A DNA stretch of 64,000 nucleotides, taken from Symbiodinium natans. Taxonomy: Eukaryota > Sar > Dinophyceae > Suessiales > Symbiodiniaceae. How positions within the stretch are numbered: position 1 is the stretch's first letter; every line of letters starts with the position of its first letter. The translations under genes were made by a program, and so were the position numbers. The DNA lies in assembly GCA_905221605.1 (NCBI GenBank), contig CAJNDS010000442.1, forward strand, positions 62,001 to 126,000, in the 5' to 3' direction. Shown piece by piece: positions 25,282 to 34,579 of this stretch. Below the pieces are notes generated by a model, which searched no databases, was not told the origin of the DNA, and worked only from the letters and a program-made list of their open reading frames with translations.

Positions 25282-27555
25282 TCATTGGTCTTGCCATCTC
25301 CGAGCGGGAAGATTTGATCTAACAGCGGAAACTAACCATCGCAGGAACTTGCGAAGTGCATCTTCATGCACTTGCCGTGGTATGCTTTGTCCGCGTGACA
25401 ACATGGAGTGAAAGTACGTTATATCTGAGCGAGTTTGACAGAGCCAGCCTATCTTCCCTAGGCAACTTCGGAACCGTGAAGCTGCTTCACTCGACAGCTC
25501 CTTCGAAGGCTCTTCAACACTCTCCTCATCGTACATACTCCTGATGTCGGGTGTCGTCAAGGATGCTTTCGCGGTGGATATGTCCCATCCGAAGGATGTA
25601 AAGACCGACTTCACATACTCAGGCTTCACCCCAAGCATGATCTGTCGTCCATCCCAACGGATTAAACGACCGAGGAATTCCATCTGCCCATCTTCGATCA
25701 GCCTCCCTGTCACTTTGACTTTCAAGACTGAACTCAGGGCTTCGTGGACGTACTCGAACCCTTTCTCGGTAGAGGACACAATGAGCAAATCATCCACGTA
25801 CGCTAACATGATGATATACTCCCATCCGGATTCAAGGTTGACCCATCCGCTGAAAAGCGTCGGTTCGAGTGGACTCGCTTGCAAGCCTAGGGCAGACACG
25901 ATCCTGTTCAGGTGTCGCTGCCAGCTAAGGCTGGCGGAACGCAAACCGTAAAGCGCTTTCTCTAGTATCAAGTACGCGGTTTCGCCGCTCTCGAGCGCGA
26001 ATGTACTTGGCAACTCGATAATGGTGGGTTCCACTACCTGCGCAAAGAGAAACGCGGTGGATATGTCGAGGCCGTAAGCCCGCATCTTTCCCTTCGCCGC
26101 CCGTGCAAGGACGATCTTGAGGGCTTCCACCGACGCAGTATTAGAACTCAACCCCAAATCGAGTGCGGATGGTCGGCCATGAGCAAAATCCTTAGCGACT
26201 ATCCTTGCTCGGACTAGTCCTGGGGCCTTCTGAGTGAGGACCCATCGGGACTTGACCGTCCGACAGTTTGGGTTGGCTTTGCGGTATTCATCAATCTCGC
26301 TCTTTGATCTTGCATAACCAACTTTCAGACTATCGAGCGCATTCACCTCTTTCTTGATTCCTTGCCATGTCTCTTCAGGGTCCAGCTGAAAACCTTCCAG
26401 GTCATCGTAGCTGGCTCTAGGTCGATTCACCCAGAGAGTCCTGTCTTGGATTCTCATGTACGCCCCTGCGGACTCATCTTCCCTTTTCTCTTTAACTGAG
26501 GAACATACACATGGGTGATCCTGGAGATTCAACAACTCAACTGCTTCACGCTCGACCGACTGCTGTTGCTTGTGGTGCTGTCGTTGTGTTGTTGTGTTCA
26601 AGCAAACATACGGGAACTTCTCCACGCTCGACCGACCAACCAGTAGGTGACATGCTGCTTCGACGTCGTAGTGGTCATAACAAGAAAGTGGTTGTGGTGT
26701 GTAGTGGGCGTTCTCGAGCAATTCCTCCAGGTATCGGACTGGGACCCCCTCATGGAACGTCTGGGGATGCTCTAGAGCGTCCCCCATATCCTCATCCTCG
26801 GCCTCGGACGGCTGGTACTCGGATACATTCCAGTCAGCATCCGGTGCTGACATCTCCGGGATCTCCAGGTCTCCGACTCCTGCTTGCTCAGGATCAAACG
26901 CTCGGACCTCCTCTCCTCCAAAGCGTGTTCGCTTGTTCGGCTTCATTTGCTCGTCATCATCGTATGGGTCTTCTCCAATTAGCTCCTCAGGTCTTCGGTC
27001 GACCTTCGGTCCTTCATCTAATGCCTCCAGAGCATCATCGATGGAATCACGCAACCATTTTTGGTATCTCTTCACACACTTTTGGGAATGCCTGCTCGAG
27101 CTGACGCCTTCCTGGCATCCGGGGCACTTGGGTGTAACACCATGTTGTCTCACCCAGTCTATGGGAGGACCTCCACCTGGAACATATGGGAGAAACAGCT
27201 CTTTGGTCTTCGGTGCTTCAGGCGGGGGCACGAAGCCATCTAGGGCCTTTGCACCGGGCAGAAGATTTGCGTCGAAACGCAACGGGTAGAGCAATTTGAG
27301 TCCGGGCGCGATCACCCGTTTCGTCTCCCCACTATCCAAGCGGATTTCCATGGCATGACCTGTGCTCCCAAGCACTGGTCCCAAGTAGATCCCTCGAGCA
27401 TACTTGGCATCCGCGTCAGGTCTTCTAGCCCGCGTTATCTTAGCGTATGCTACCGCACCGAACGGATACGTGACTTGCGGTCGCACGCGATCTCCGCGGA
27501 TCTTCTGCATGGGTGTGCTGCGTATTGAAACAAAAGGTCGAAAACATCCGCACAC
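25282..27555 (-). CDS. Copia 2 integrase C-terminus and reverse transcriptase
   Basis: The frame starts with the integrase tail (YPFGAVAYAKITR, YARGIYLGPV), then a long acidic linker that includes CPGC...H...C, and Gln/His runs. The RT core follows: SRWVLTQKAPGLVRARIVAKDF, YGLDISTAFLFAQV (first Asp), LEKALYGLRSASLSWQRHL, and MLAYVDDLLIVSS with the YVDD site. The thumb is EFLGRLIRWDG. It ends in KFLRWLVSAV and then shifts out of frame before RNase H. The integrase core is in the neighbouring frame (27450 upward), so a shift near 27510 is needed too. The RT site itself is intact. Confidence 0.9.
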   Translation of the reverse strand: MCGCFRPFVSIRSTPMQKIRGDRVRPQVTYPFGAVAYAKITRARRPDADAKYARGIYLGPVLGSTGHAMEIRLDSGETKRVIAPGLKLLYPLRFDANLLPGAKALDGFVPPPEAPKTKELFLPYVPGGGPPIDWVRQHGVTPKCPGCQEGVSSSRHSQKCVKRYQKWLRDSIDDALEALDEGPKVDRRPEELIGEDPYDDDEQMKPNKRTRFGGEEVRAFDPEQAGVGDLEIPEMSAPDADWNVSEYQPSEAEDEDMGDALEHPQTFHEGVPVRYLEELLENAHYTPQPLSCYDHYDVEAACHLLVGRSSVEKFPYVCLNTTTQRQHHKQQQSVEREAVELLNLQDHPCVCSSVKEKREDESAGAYMRIQDRTLWVNRPRASYDDLEGFQLDPEETWQGIKKEVNALDSLKVGYARSKSEIDEYRKANPNCRTVKSRWVLTQKAPGLVRARIVAKDFAHGRPSALDLGLSSNTASVEALKIVLARAAKGKMRAYGLDISTAFLFAQVVEPTIIELPSTFALESGETAYLILEKALYGLRSASLSWQRHLNRIVSALGLQASPLEPTLFSGWVNLESGWEYIIMLAYVDDLLIVSSTEKGFEYVHEALSSVLKVKVTGRLIEDGQMEFLGRLIRWDGRQIMLGVKPEYVKSVFTSFGWDISTAKASLTTPDIRSMYDEESVEEPSKELSSEAASRFRSCLGKIGWLCQTRSDITYFHSMLSRGQSIPRQVHEDALRKFLRWLVSAVRSNLPARRWQDQ

Positions 27556-30500
27556 TCAGCATCCAAAACAACGCCATGTTCACGCAACTCAAGCTCATGC
27601 GTTGCTACGATTCCTTTCAGGGTCCTAATGGCTCGTTCTGCTGCTGGTGCATGCCTTTCGGGTGCAAAGCTGTCCTCGGTACCCTCACAAAGATCAGCGA
27701 GCCTCGCTGCGATGTTCTTCGTGAGTCCCTCTGCATCAGACATGAAATGCGGTTGTTTCACACCAAAGTGCCTGACCCAGGGATGCAAATGCTCTGCTGT
27801 TGTTGCTGCGCTCTCTCCCTCAGGTCTAAAGCAAACTGCAATCGCAAAGCTCATGGTATGAACCAGTACGATGAATGCAAGCTTGCGAAAGAAGCACTGG
27901 TCAAGCTGAAACTCTCTCGGGTTCAGGTCGCTACGCTTTCGGGCTGGAGTGGTCCCTCTAGTGCGCTGGCAAAACTCACAGTCAGACATGTATGGTACGT
28001 GTCCCTGCATGTGGTGCTGAAGCTCTGCCTGTTTACTACGCACATTGTCCCCAATAATTCCTTCTTCAGTGACTAACTCAAACTGCTGTTGTGGCTGTTG
28101 CGTATCGGGCTCTTTTCTTTCATCTTGGGACAAAGCTGCAAGGATTGGATTGAGCTTCTCCGTACTCCCTTTCAGGGAGACGGGGAGCGAGAACGATCGC
28201 GCTCTTGGCGATCTCGGCGGCGCCTGATGAGCTCCATGAATGCAGGCGACGGCGCGCCACTCCACGGAATTGGGGTTTCGGGCGTGCGTTCGGGCCGCGG
28301 AACTGGAGGAGGCGGAGGTATCGGGAGCGCCAGCCTTGGCGCGACCGACCTCGCAGCCTGTATGTCCTGCGACCTTGCTCGGCGCCGGTCCTCGTATTGT
28401 TGGCCCGTGAGGACCCCCGCATCGAGCTGAGCGCGAAGGCTCATTGGGTTGAATGGCCTTCCTGCCGGTGCCAATGTCCCCGCTTCTCCTGTTTCCATCG
28501 TTTCTGCCATCCTCATCACCGTGCTGGAGAGGTCGCTGGTGGCTTTCGGGGGTGTCAAGCTGACCGGCAGTTGGGCATGGTCCTTCACCTGCATCCGCAG
28601 GAAGCTCTCCCTCAAAGGTCCGAGGGCTTGCAGCCCTTCTGAGGTGTGGCCTGGTGTGCTCAGATGCAGCTGTAGATACGGACCATGGTAGCCCAGGTTG
28701 GAAAGTGATTCCCGCCAGGGAGGTGTCACTCGGAGAGCGCTCTTTGCATGCCTGGGCTCGGGGCCCCGGCGGTGCTCCGTGTACACTGCCGTCGGGCCGA
28801 CCGGTTCTCCCGGCGGCTGCATCATGGAGATAGGGGGATGCTCCGGATGTGCTGGGGTCGTTGGAGCTGGAACCCCTGTGGTCGGCCTCCATTCTCCCCA
28901 ATCCTCGTCGGACTCGTCTATCTCCACCACCATTGTCGATGGTCCTGACCCTGGGCTCGCCGGTGCTGCCGCGGTTGTTTCCTTCGGGTTCGGCTGAGGA
29001 AACTCGCTCGGTCCCAGCGCAACCACTGAGCGAGCCTTGCCCTCTGACACTCCAAGTTCCAGCTGCTCTGGTTCGGCAAGAGCTTGCTCCCATGTGGCCC
29101 AATCCACCGGGTTCTGCGTCACGTGGAGGCCCTCCTTGGAGATGGTCTGCGTGAAGCCCTGCATGTTGGCTTCGTGTGGCTCGCTCATCAAATGGGCTTC
29201 GGTGACATACTTCTGGCACAGGAGGCAAAACAGCGTCACCGGCGTATCCGGTGAGTCGCTGTCTCCCGAAGCTCGTGCCGTCCAAGCTCCTCCAAATCGA
29301 CGAGCAATCCACGTCATCCAGCCTGTCGACGCCCAGCGCCGTTTTCCTCTCCGTGTTGGCGCTGACGATGCCGGCGGGGGGCCGGAGGGCTCCCGAGGAT
29401 CGACTCCCATGGTCGATTGATCCACATGGTCCGGCAGCAAGTTCCGCACCGGTCTCACGGCCATGGTTTTCTCCTTGGATTTGATCTTCGGCGTCGGCTT
29501 CATCTGCACCATAGCGGGTCTCTTGGCTGGAGCCTCTGACATCGAAGGATCCGCTTGGAATTCCCTCACCCCGGTGTGGGACGACGGTGCTTCCGCCGCT
29601 TCCGTCTCTTCCATGATGTACTCTACCGAAGGAGATGAGGTCGAAGGGTCCAGCCTTGCCGAATCCAGGTCCAGATCCATCTCGTCCCCTCCAGTGGACT
29701 CCGCCTCGGCATACGACGCCTGGAGCTCCTCTCGGAGCGTCTGTGGCAGCTCTATGCCGTGCTGCGCGGCGTGGGCTTCCAACAATATCAGTCTCCTGCG
29801 TCTCGCCCCCTGGCGCATGCCTTCCAACTGTTGAATGCTCCGTTGCATCGTGGCACTCGGATCCATAGCGGCGGTCTCCTATCTGTCCTGCTCTAGGAAA
29901 ACTTCGCCTCTTTGAGCAATCCAAGCTGCCAGTCTCAACCTCATCAGGGAAATCCTCCAAGCAAGCACGACAGACAACTGTTTCCCTACCATGCTCATGC
30001 ACAAGACGCTCAACTGCTGGTGTGGTGCTGTTGTCCTGTTGCTTGTGTGAGATAACGCTGCTGTCATTTTCAAATACAAGCCGCTCGACTGCTGGTGTGG
30101 TGCTGTTGTCCTGTTGCTTGTGTGAGATAACGCTGTTGTCTTCACTAAAAATCAAGCGCTCATCCCTATCAAGCTCACGAACAACTGGCGTATCCACATG
30201 ACTGAAAAATTGAAGTTGATCCCTCGCAGAGCCGGAAACGTCACCGACTGTCCTTAGTCTGTCCTTAGCTTCGCCTTGGTCCAGGTCAACATGTTCGTGG
30301 CTCGTCTGAAACTCGCGATCAACTACCTCATCAAGACATGAAACATCCAGCAATTCGGGGTTTTCGGGCTCAACACACACTCTCGCAGAGCTGCGATGAC
30401 CTCGATTCGAAGTCGAACGATGAAAATCACGACTCGAAGACGACTTGCGAGACCGACTTCGACGAAACTGTTCCGTTTTGGCGATCAAATCTTGCGGTTT

Positions 30501-32708
30501 CAGCGCTAAAGGATGGTCATTCCGAACTGACGCAAGCCAACTAACTGAAGCAAACATGGTTGGTCTCAGCGTTACGCCGTGCTTTCGGACGGTAATTACG
30601 CCCTGCTGGTCGCACATCGCTGGCTCCCAACCTCCATTCTGACAAAGCAAGTTGATGTTCAGCAAATTGTGCTTGATCTGATCGGAAATGACGGCTTCAA
30701 ACCTAGCCCTACACATGTACACAGCGTCACCCTCATGCTCAGAACTGCTCTTCGATGATGCTGGGGTGGTGGTTTCAAAGCAAACTTCCACTAAAACATG
30801 TGTTGATCCGCCAATTTCAACGGAATCTCCAGTCGCAGTCTCCGCATATGACTTAGGGCGTCCTTCAAGCCATGCAAGGACCTTCACATGATCACTCTCA
30901 AGAGTCTCTCTCGTGATGATGTGGAACGAACTACCAGAGTCAATCAGCCAGTAAATACGATCATCTGAAGGAAAACTAACCACTTGGTTCGTGAGCATCA
31001 TACCAAAGTAATATCCCTCCAGAAACGTCTTGATTGATGACCGTGCTTTTCCACTACCCTTGGTTGTGGGCTGTGCTGCTGCTTTCGCCGAAGTAGACGA
31101 TGAAGATGATGGTGCCTCTGGCTGCGTCGTAATGGCCTGGTTCGTTGCCGCTGCGGCTTTGTCCTTCGGAGGTGCCCAGCAGTCGCGTGCCCAGTGTCCA
31201 GTTTTCCCGCAGTTCCGGCAGACATCCGTCTTCTTCGCCTCTCTGCTCTTGCTCCGAGCTCTGTCTCCTTTTCCGCCTTGGTCACCTTTCTTGTCCTTTC
31301 CTTTCGCTTTGCCACCCTTCTGTCCCTTTTCTCCTTTCTCGCCTTTGTTGCCTTTGTTGCCCTTGGGGCCTTTGTTGCTCTTGTCTCTGTCGCCCTTTCC
31401 GCCTCTGCCACCCTTGAAGGCATTCGCATACCCGGATGCTCCTTCTCTCTGGAAGTCCATCACACGAAGCTGCTCGTCGTAAAACTGCAAACCAGTCATC
31501 AGCTCACCCATGCTCTTTGTTGAGTGATGGAGGAGCAGATATCTCTTGGTCTCAGAATCCAAGTGCTTCATCAGGCACAGGACTCCCTCTTGTTCTCCGA
31601 TGAGCAACTCCGGGAAGCGATGCTTCACCTGCGCCTCGAACTTGAGAAGCTCGGTGGTGTACCACCTGGCGACATCAAGTGGTCGCTTGAGATGCTTTGG
31701 TGGCACCAGGCCTAACGCCTGTTCGCGGAGGGCCTGTCCCTCCACTCTGGAGCGAACTGACAATTCGTTGTTCAACGAGCGCCAGAGTTCGTATCCGGCA
31801 CTTGCTCCCATTTGTTTCACCTCGATGAGATGCACCAAATCTTGCCCACGTTGGAACTTGCTCATGGACTGACGAAGCAAAAACCAAAGTTTGGTTGACC
31901 GGGCTGCTTTCCCGGCTTCAAGCCTCACTTGCAAGACTTCCACATTGCTACTGATCGCTTCTTGCAATTCCGTAGCGTAGCGGTCGTCGAGCAAACACAG
32001 CCAACTCGTGAGTTCGTCTCTGTAGGCTGTCCAAACTCGGATTTCGGCATGTCTGCTCATCATGGACGCATAGTTCAGCTGAGGCAACTGTGGAATGTAA
32101 CCCTCTGCTCTCTTGTTTCGTACACCAGAGTCTACTTCCATGTCCACAGGAGTCGATGCATTCGCAGGTGCTGCTGAGGGGTCTCCTCCAGGTGTAGGAC
32201 TCGTCGACGATGAAGCTGCAGCTGCTGCAATATGCGCATTGGCAGCATTCGCACTTGCAAGCTGCAATGCTTGCGTAAGCATGGCACTCATCTGTTGAAG
32301 TTGAGCTGCCTGCTGTCGGATCTGCTCGTCCTGCGCTTGCAGCATTGCTCTCGTGAACTCCATCTGTTGAGCTACTCCAGGTGCAACGGGCAACTGCATA
32401 TTCGGAACTTGAATGGGTTCTTGTGGTGCCGTCTGAAGGGGTGTTCCCATCTGGTAGAACTGAGGTCCAAACGAAGGCACAGCCCCGACTGGTGGCTGAT
32501 GGCCTGCTCCAGTCGTAGCTGTCCACTGCCTTGGGTCTACTCCGCGTGGAACTGAAGCTGGTCGCGCTGGCAAAGACCTTCCACGTTCTCTTCTCCCACG
32601 GGCACTTGGTGACCTTGCACCAGAAAGCCCTGTGGAACTCAGGCTGCTTGCACTGCGGCCTCTCGGAGAACGGTCTCGTCCAGGCACACGTTCTTCACCA
32701 GTGTCCAT
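27450..32708 (-). CDS. Copia 2 Gag, protease and integrase core (long open frame)
   Basis: From MDTGEERVPGRD the frame encodes Arg/Ser-rich sequence and a helical Gag domain homologous to copia 1. A Gly/Lys-rich segment, the CCHC knuckle CRNCGKTGHWARDC and a retropepsin with YWLIDSGSSFHII follow. Two near-identical 20-residue repeats (SVISHKQQDNSTTPAVERLV) occur near 30050-30140. At the far end is the integrase: HMQGHVPYMSDCEFC (HHCC), QLDQCFF, MSDAEGL and RHAPAAERAIRT. The stretch between about 29870 and 28170 stays open in this frame, but its translation is Gly/Arg-rich and shadow-like; the coding frame there is that of the 564-codon ORF. The annotated span therefore contains two functional ends around an overprinted middle. 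Confidence 0.8.
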   Translation of the reverse strand: MDTGEERVPGRDRSPRGRSASSLSSTGLSGARSPSARGRRERGRSLPARPASVPRGVDPRQWTATTGAGHQPPVGAVPSFGPQFYQMGTPLQTAPQEPIQVPNMQLPVAPGVAQQMEFTRAMLQAQDEQIRQQAAQLQQMSAMLTQALQLASANAANAHIAAAAASSSTSPTPGGDPSAAPANASTPVDMEVDSGVRNKRAEGYIPQLPQLNYASMMSRHAEIRVWTAYRDELTSWLCLLDDRYATELQEAISSNVEVLQVRLEAGKAARSTKLWFLLRQSMSKFQRGQDLVHLIEVKQMGASAGYELWRSLNNELSVRSRVEGQALREQALGLVPPKHLKRPLDVARWYTTELLKFEAQVKHRFPELLIGEQEGVLCLMKHLDSETKRYLLLHHSTKSMGELMTGLQFYDEQLRVMDFQREGASGYANAFKGGRGGKGDRDKSNKGPKGNKGNKGEKGEKGQKGGKAKGKDKKGDQGGKGDRARSKSREAKKTDVCRNCGKTGHWARDCWAPPKDKAAAATNQAITTQPEAPSSSSSTSAKAAAQPTTKGSGKARSSIKTFLEGYYFGMMLTNQVVSFPSDDRIYWLIDSGSSFHIITRETLESDHVKVLAWLEGRPKSYAETATGDSVEIGGSTHVLVEVCFETTTPASSKSSSEHEGDAVYMCRARFEAVISDQIKHNLLNINLLCQNGGWEPAMCDQQGVITVRKHGVTLRPTMFASVSWLASVRNDHPLALKPQDLIAKTEQFRRSRSRKSSSSRDFHRSTSNRGHRSSARVCVEPENPELLDVSCLDEVVDREFQTSHEHVDLDQGEAKDRLRTVGDVSGSARDQLQFFSHVDTPVVRELDRDERLIFSEDNSVISHKQQDNSTTPAVERLVFENDSSVISHKQQDNSTTPAVERLVHEHGRETVVCRACLEDFPDEVETGSLDCSKRRSFPRAGQIGDRRYGSECHDATEHSTVGRHAPGGETQETDIVGSPRRAARHRAATDAPRGAPGVVCRGGVHWRGRDGSGPGFGKAGPFDLISFGRVHHGRDGSGGSTVVPHRGEGIPSGSFDVRGSSQETRYGADEADAEDQIQGENHGRETGAELAAGPCGSIDHGSRSSGALRPPAGIVSANTERKTALGVDRLDDVDCSSIWRSLDGTSFGRQRLTGYAGDAVLPPVPEVCHRSPFDERATRSQHAGLHADHLQGGPPRDAEPGGLGHMGASSCRTRAAGTWSVRGQGSLSGCAGTERVSSAEPEGNNRGSTGEPRVRTIDNGGGDRRVRRGLGRMEADHRGSSSNDPSTSGASPYLHDAAAGRTGRPDGSVHGAPPGPRAQACKERSPSDTSLAGITFQPGLPWSVSTAASEHTRPHLRRAASPRTFEGELPADAGEGPCPTAGQLDTPESHQRPLQHGDEDGRNDGNRRSGDIGTGRKAIQPNEPSRSARCGGPHGPTIRGPAPSKVAGHTGCEVGRAKAGAPDTSASSSSAARTHARNPNSVEWRAVACIHGAHQAPPRSPRARSFSLPVSLKGSTEKLNPILAALSQDERKEPDTQQPQQQFELVTEEGIIGDNVRSKQAELQHHMQGHVPYMSDCEFCQRTRGTTPARKRSDLNPREFQLDQCFFRKLAFIVLVHTMSFAIAVCFRPEGESAATTAEHLHPWVRHFGVKQPHFMSDAEGLTKNIAARLADLCEGTEDSFAPERHAPAAERAIRTLKGIVATHELELREHGVVLDAECADVFDLLFQYAAHPCRRSAEIACDRKSRIRSVR
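28172..29866 (-). CDS. Extra ORF of copia 2: zinc-finger and Arg/Ser-rich protein
   Basis: The 564-codon ORF has an ATG in a GCCGCTATGG context and ends 3' in ...RDRQERDRSRSPSP. It carries a short C2H2-type finger, FCLLCQKYVTEAHLMSEPHE (C-x2-C-x7-H-x5-H), like U1/matrin-type RNA-binding fingers but with a shorter centre. Helical, acidic and Pro-rich segments surround it, and an SR-like tail closes the protein. It lies exactly between protease and integrase, overlaps the long Gag-Pol frame throughout, and its stop overlaps the point where Pol becomes recognisable again. Frameshifting into and out of it, or a separate transcript, are both possible. I know no copia element with this gene; RNA binding is inferred from the finger and tail. 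Confidence 0.65.
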   Translation of the reverse strand: MDPSATMQRSIQQLEGMRQGARRRRLILLEAHAAQHGIELPQTLREELQASYAEAESTGGDEMDLDLDSARLDPSTSSPSVEYIMEETEAAEAPSSHTGVREFQADPSMSEAPAKRPAMVQMKPTPKIKSKEKTMAVRPVRNLLPDHVDQSTMGVDPREPSGPPPASSAPTRRGKRRWASTGWMTWIARRFGGAWTARASGDSDSPDTPVTLFCLLCQKYVTEAHLMSEPHEANMQGFTQTISKEGLHVTQNPVDWATWEQALAEPEQLELGVSEGKARSVVALGPSEFPQPNPKETTAAAPASPGSGPSTMVVEIDESDEDWGEWRPTTGVPAPTTPAHPEHPPISMMQPPGEPVGPTAVYTEHRRGPEPRHAKSALRVTPPWRESLSNLGYHGPYLQLHLSTPGHTSEGLQALGPLRESFLRMQVKDHAQLPVSLTPPKATSDLSSTVMRMAETMETGEAGTLAPAGRPFNPMSLRAQLDAGVLTGQQYEDRRRARSQDIQAARSVAPRLALPIPPPPPVPRPERTPETPIPWSGAPSPAFMELIRRRRDRQERDRSRSPSP

Positions 32709-32721
32709 GCTGGAGCACGAA

Positions 32722-32859
32722 GCTCCGCTACCACGTTGAAACTCGTGGCACAGCCACGGGGCCGAAGGGACCTCAGGTCAAGACTACACTCAACCCTCAC
32801 AGCACGAAGTGCGGACTCTTTTCACTGCGCTGTTCACAGCTTGTCGAGCTCCGCTACCA
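32722..32859 (-). repeat. Duplicated PBS with partial LTR copy
   Basis: TGGTAGCGGAGC occurs at 32859-32848, three bases from the 5' LTR, and again at 32733-32722. Between them is a copy of the last 110 or so bases of the LTR (period 126 bp). The full LTR contains GAGCTCCGCT at the point where the partial copy joins the PBS (GAAGCTCCGCTACCA), so the duplication probably arose through that short homology. Confidence 0.8.
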
Positions 32860-32862
32860 CGT

Positions 32863-33291
32863 TGAAACTCGTGGCACAGCTACGGGGCCTAAGGGACCTC
32901 AGGTCAAGACTATACTCAACCCTCACAGCACGAAGTGCGGACTCTTTTCACTGCGCTGTTCACAGCTTCTCGAGCTCCGCTCGTCTTGAGCCAATGCGAG
33001 CACGGCTCTCCAGCTTCAAACACTGTCTGCCAGACATGGGAAAACAAAGGTACTACAGGTGAAAACACTCAGCCATGGAACTTCTACTCCTAAACACTGT
33101 GGGTAGGTTCCAAGCACCTCTTAGGTGCTCTGCTGAGCTCTGTGCAGACCTAAACTGGCTTGAGTCACTTCTGGTCACCAAATACCAGGTCACAAACAGG
33201 AAACGAGTTCCGACAAATGAGTTTCGAGAAAACGGACAACTCAAGTGCACATCACGTGTCAACTGGGAAACTAGGAGGGTCACATATGTCA
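32863..33291 (-). repeat. 5' LTR of copia 2 (about 100 bp deleted)
   Basis: The 429-bp repeat matches the 3' LTR but lacks about 100 bp next to GAGAAAACG. The deletion ends share short homology (AACG/GACAACTCAAG). Confidence 0.9.
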
Positions 33292-34579
33292 ACAGAATAA
33301 CTTCCAGCATGGCCAAAAAACCCAGACTACGGTGCAAATTGTGTTTTCACGGTTGGGGCAAAAAAGCGTTTGCTTAACGTGCTTCTCTGGAAGCGTGGCA
33401 GGCGCATACAGATTAGCCGGAACGGCAATGAGGCCGCAGGTTTTTTTTTGCTCTAGAACTCCGTCACGTGGTGGTAATTCGGTTGGGATTCCGCCAGCTG
33501 CATGTAATTCCCAATCATAGCATCCAGCGCGTGTCGAATGCAAGCTGGAATGGTGTTGGAGCCGGGTGTTGCGCCTTGTTTCTGAGCAGAAGCTCTACAT
33601 TCTTCAGCCTGTTAAGAAGCACCAAGAATGGAAAGCTAAGCCAAGTAACTACAGTCCCATGCGTTGCCGCTACTAGCAATCTCCAAACGCATCATGCGTT
33701 GAAGAAAGCTTGTTTCCTAACTAGCAGCTTGCAGAAGTCCGCCAGAAAGCACAAAAAGAGGTCCAACGCAAGCAGGCTTTGACAAGAGATTGCGGCAGAA
33801 GAAGGGGCAATGACCAACCTTACAAAAGAAACTTAACTTGCGTGTAAAGGCAGAAGCTGCCCAAACACAGATCTTGCAGAACGTTGCTTCCTCATCAACA
33901 AAGGGCCGAAACAACTTGGGTGCCGTCTCAGTGCGGAAACAAATGAAACGGTGCAACTGCTACCTACAGAAGACAATCTTGATCATCAACTTGCCTGATG
34001 TCTCTTCTGCTCAAGTTTGGACCGAGCCCTTCAATGTTGGCGGAACTTCAAGGTTTGTTTCATGTTTAGCAGAGTTTAGGCTTGATGCAACACTGATGTT
34101 GGCCTTTAAATCAGAAAGCAAAGTGGAAGAAACCCAGCAAGTTTGGTCGTTTTTGGTTTCTGTTGGTTGCTGCTGGGTTGTTCTGTGTTTTTGTTGCTTT
34201 GGTTGGTGGTGTTATTCGTCTTTTTCTTGTTCTTCTTGCATACAGGCAATCTGTTGCATCGACTGGTTGCAAGATCTGCAAGAACGGTCTGCTGTGCTGC
34301 TTCTGTAGCAAAGAGGCGTCTTCTTTTCTGAAAAAAAAGGTCTTCGGCAAGTAGAGAAGCTTATTGGCACGCTTTGCAACATATCTTGCAGGAATGATCA
34401 CAATCAGCGCCTATCTGGAACTGAAGTTGCAAATGGTGGCAATGGCATTCCAATCATAACCCGCTGTTGGCCAAAATGGTCAACTCTCCAGCTGCGTGAA
34501 ATGAGAGAGACGTGGCTGCCTCGTTTGGCAACAATGGGGGCCTGCAAACATTGCACACTATGGGCTCCGTCTGCTCAAG
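33292..34579. other. Unassigned 1.3-kb stretch
   Basis: Mixed-composition DNA beyond copia 2. I find no domain-bearing frame, no RNA gene and no repeat. Short T runs occur near 33440 and 34170. Confidence 0.4.

Larger units (their letters stand above)
23266..33291 (-). mobile_element. Copia 2: full-length LTR retrotransposon with frameshifts
   Basis: This 10-kb element runs from the 5' LTR (33291-32863) to the 3' LTR (23795-23266). The order is duplicated PBS, Gag with CCHC knuckle, protease, an extra 564-codon ORF, integrase, RT with YVDD, RNase H, a methyltransferase-like domain and PPT. Frameshifts occur near 27510 and 25320. The bases flanking the two LTRs (agcgt on the left, acaga on the right) do not match, so no target duplication is seen. 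That points to decay or recombination. Confidence 0.88.

Noticed and set aside
28172-29866. Gag-Pol frame through the middle of copia 2
   Set aside because: Open but low-complexity; taken as overprinted by the 564-codon ORF, not as Pol sequence.
23261-33296. Target-site duplication of copia 2
   Set aside because: The five bases outside the two LTRs differ (agcgt and acaga), so none is claimed.
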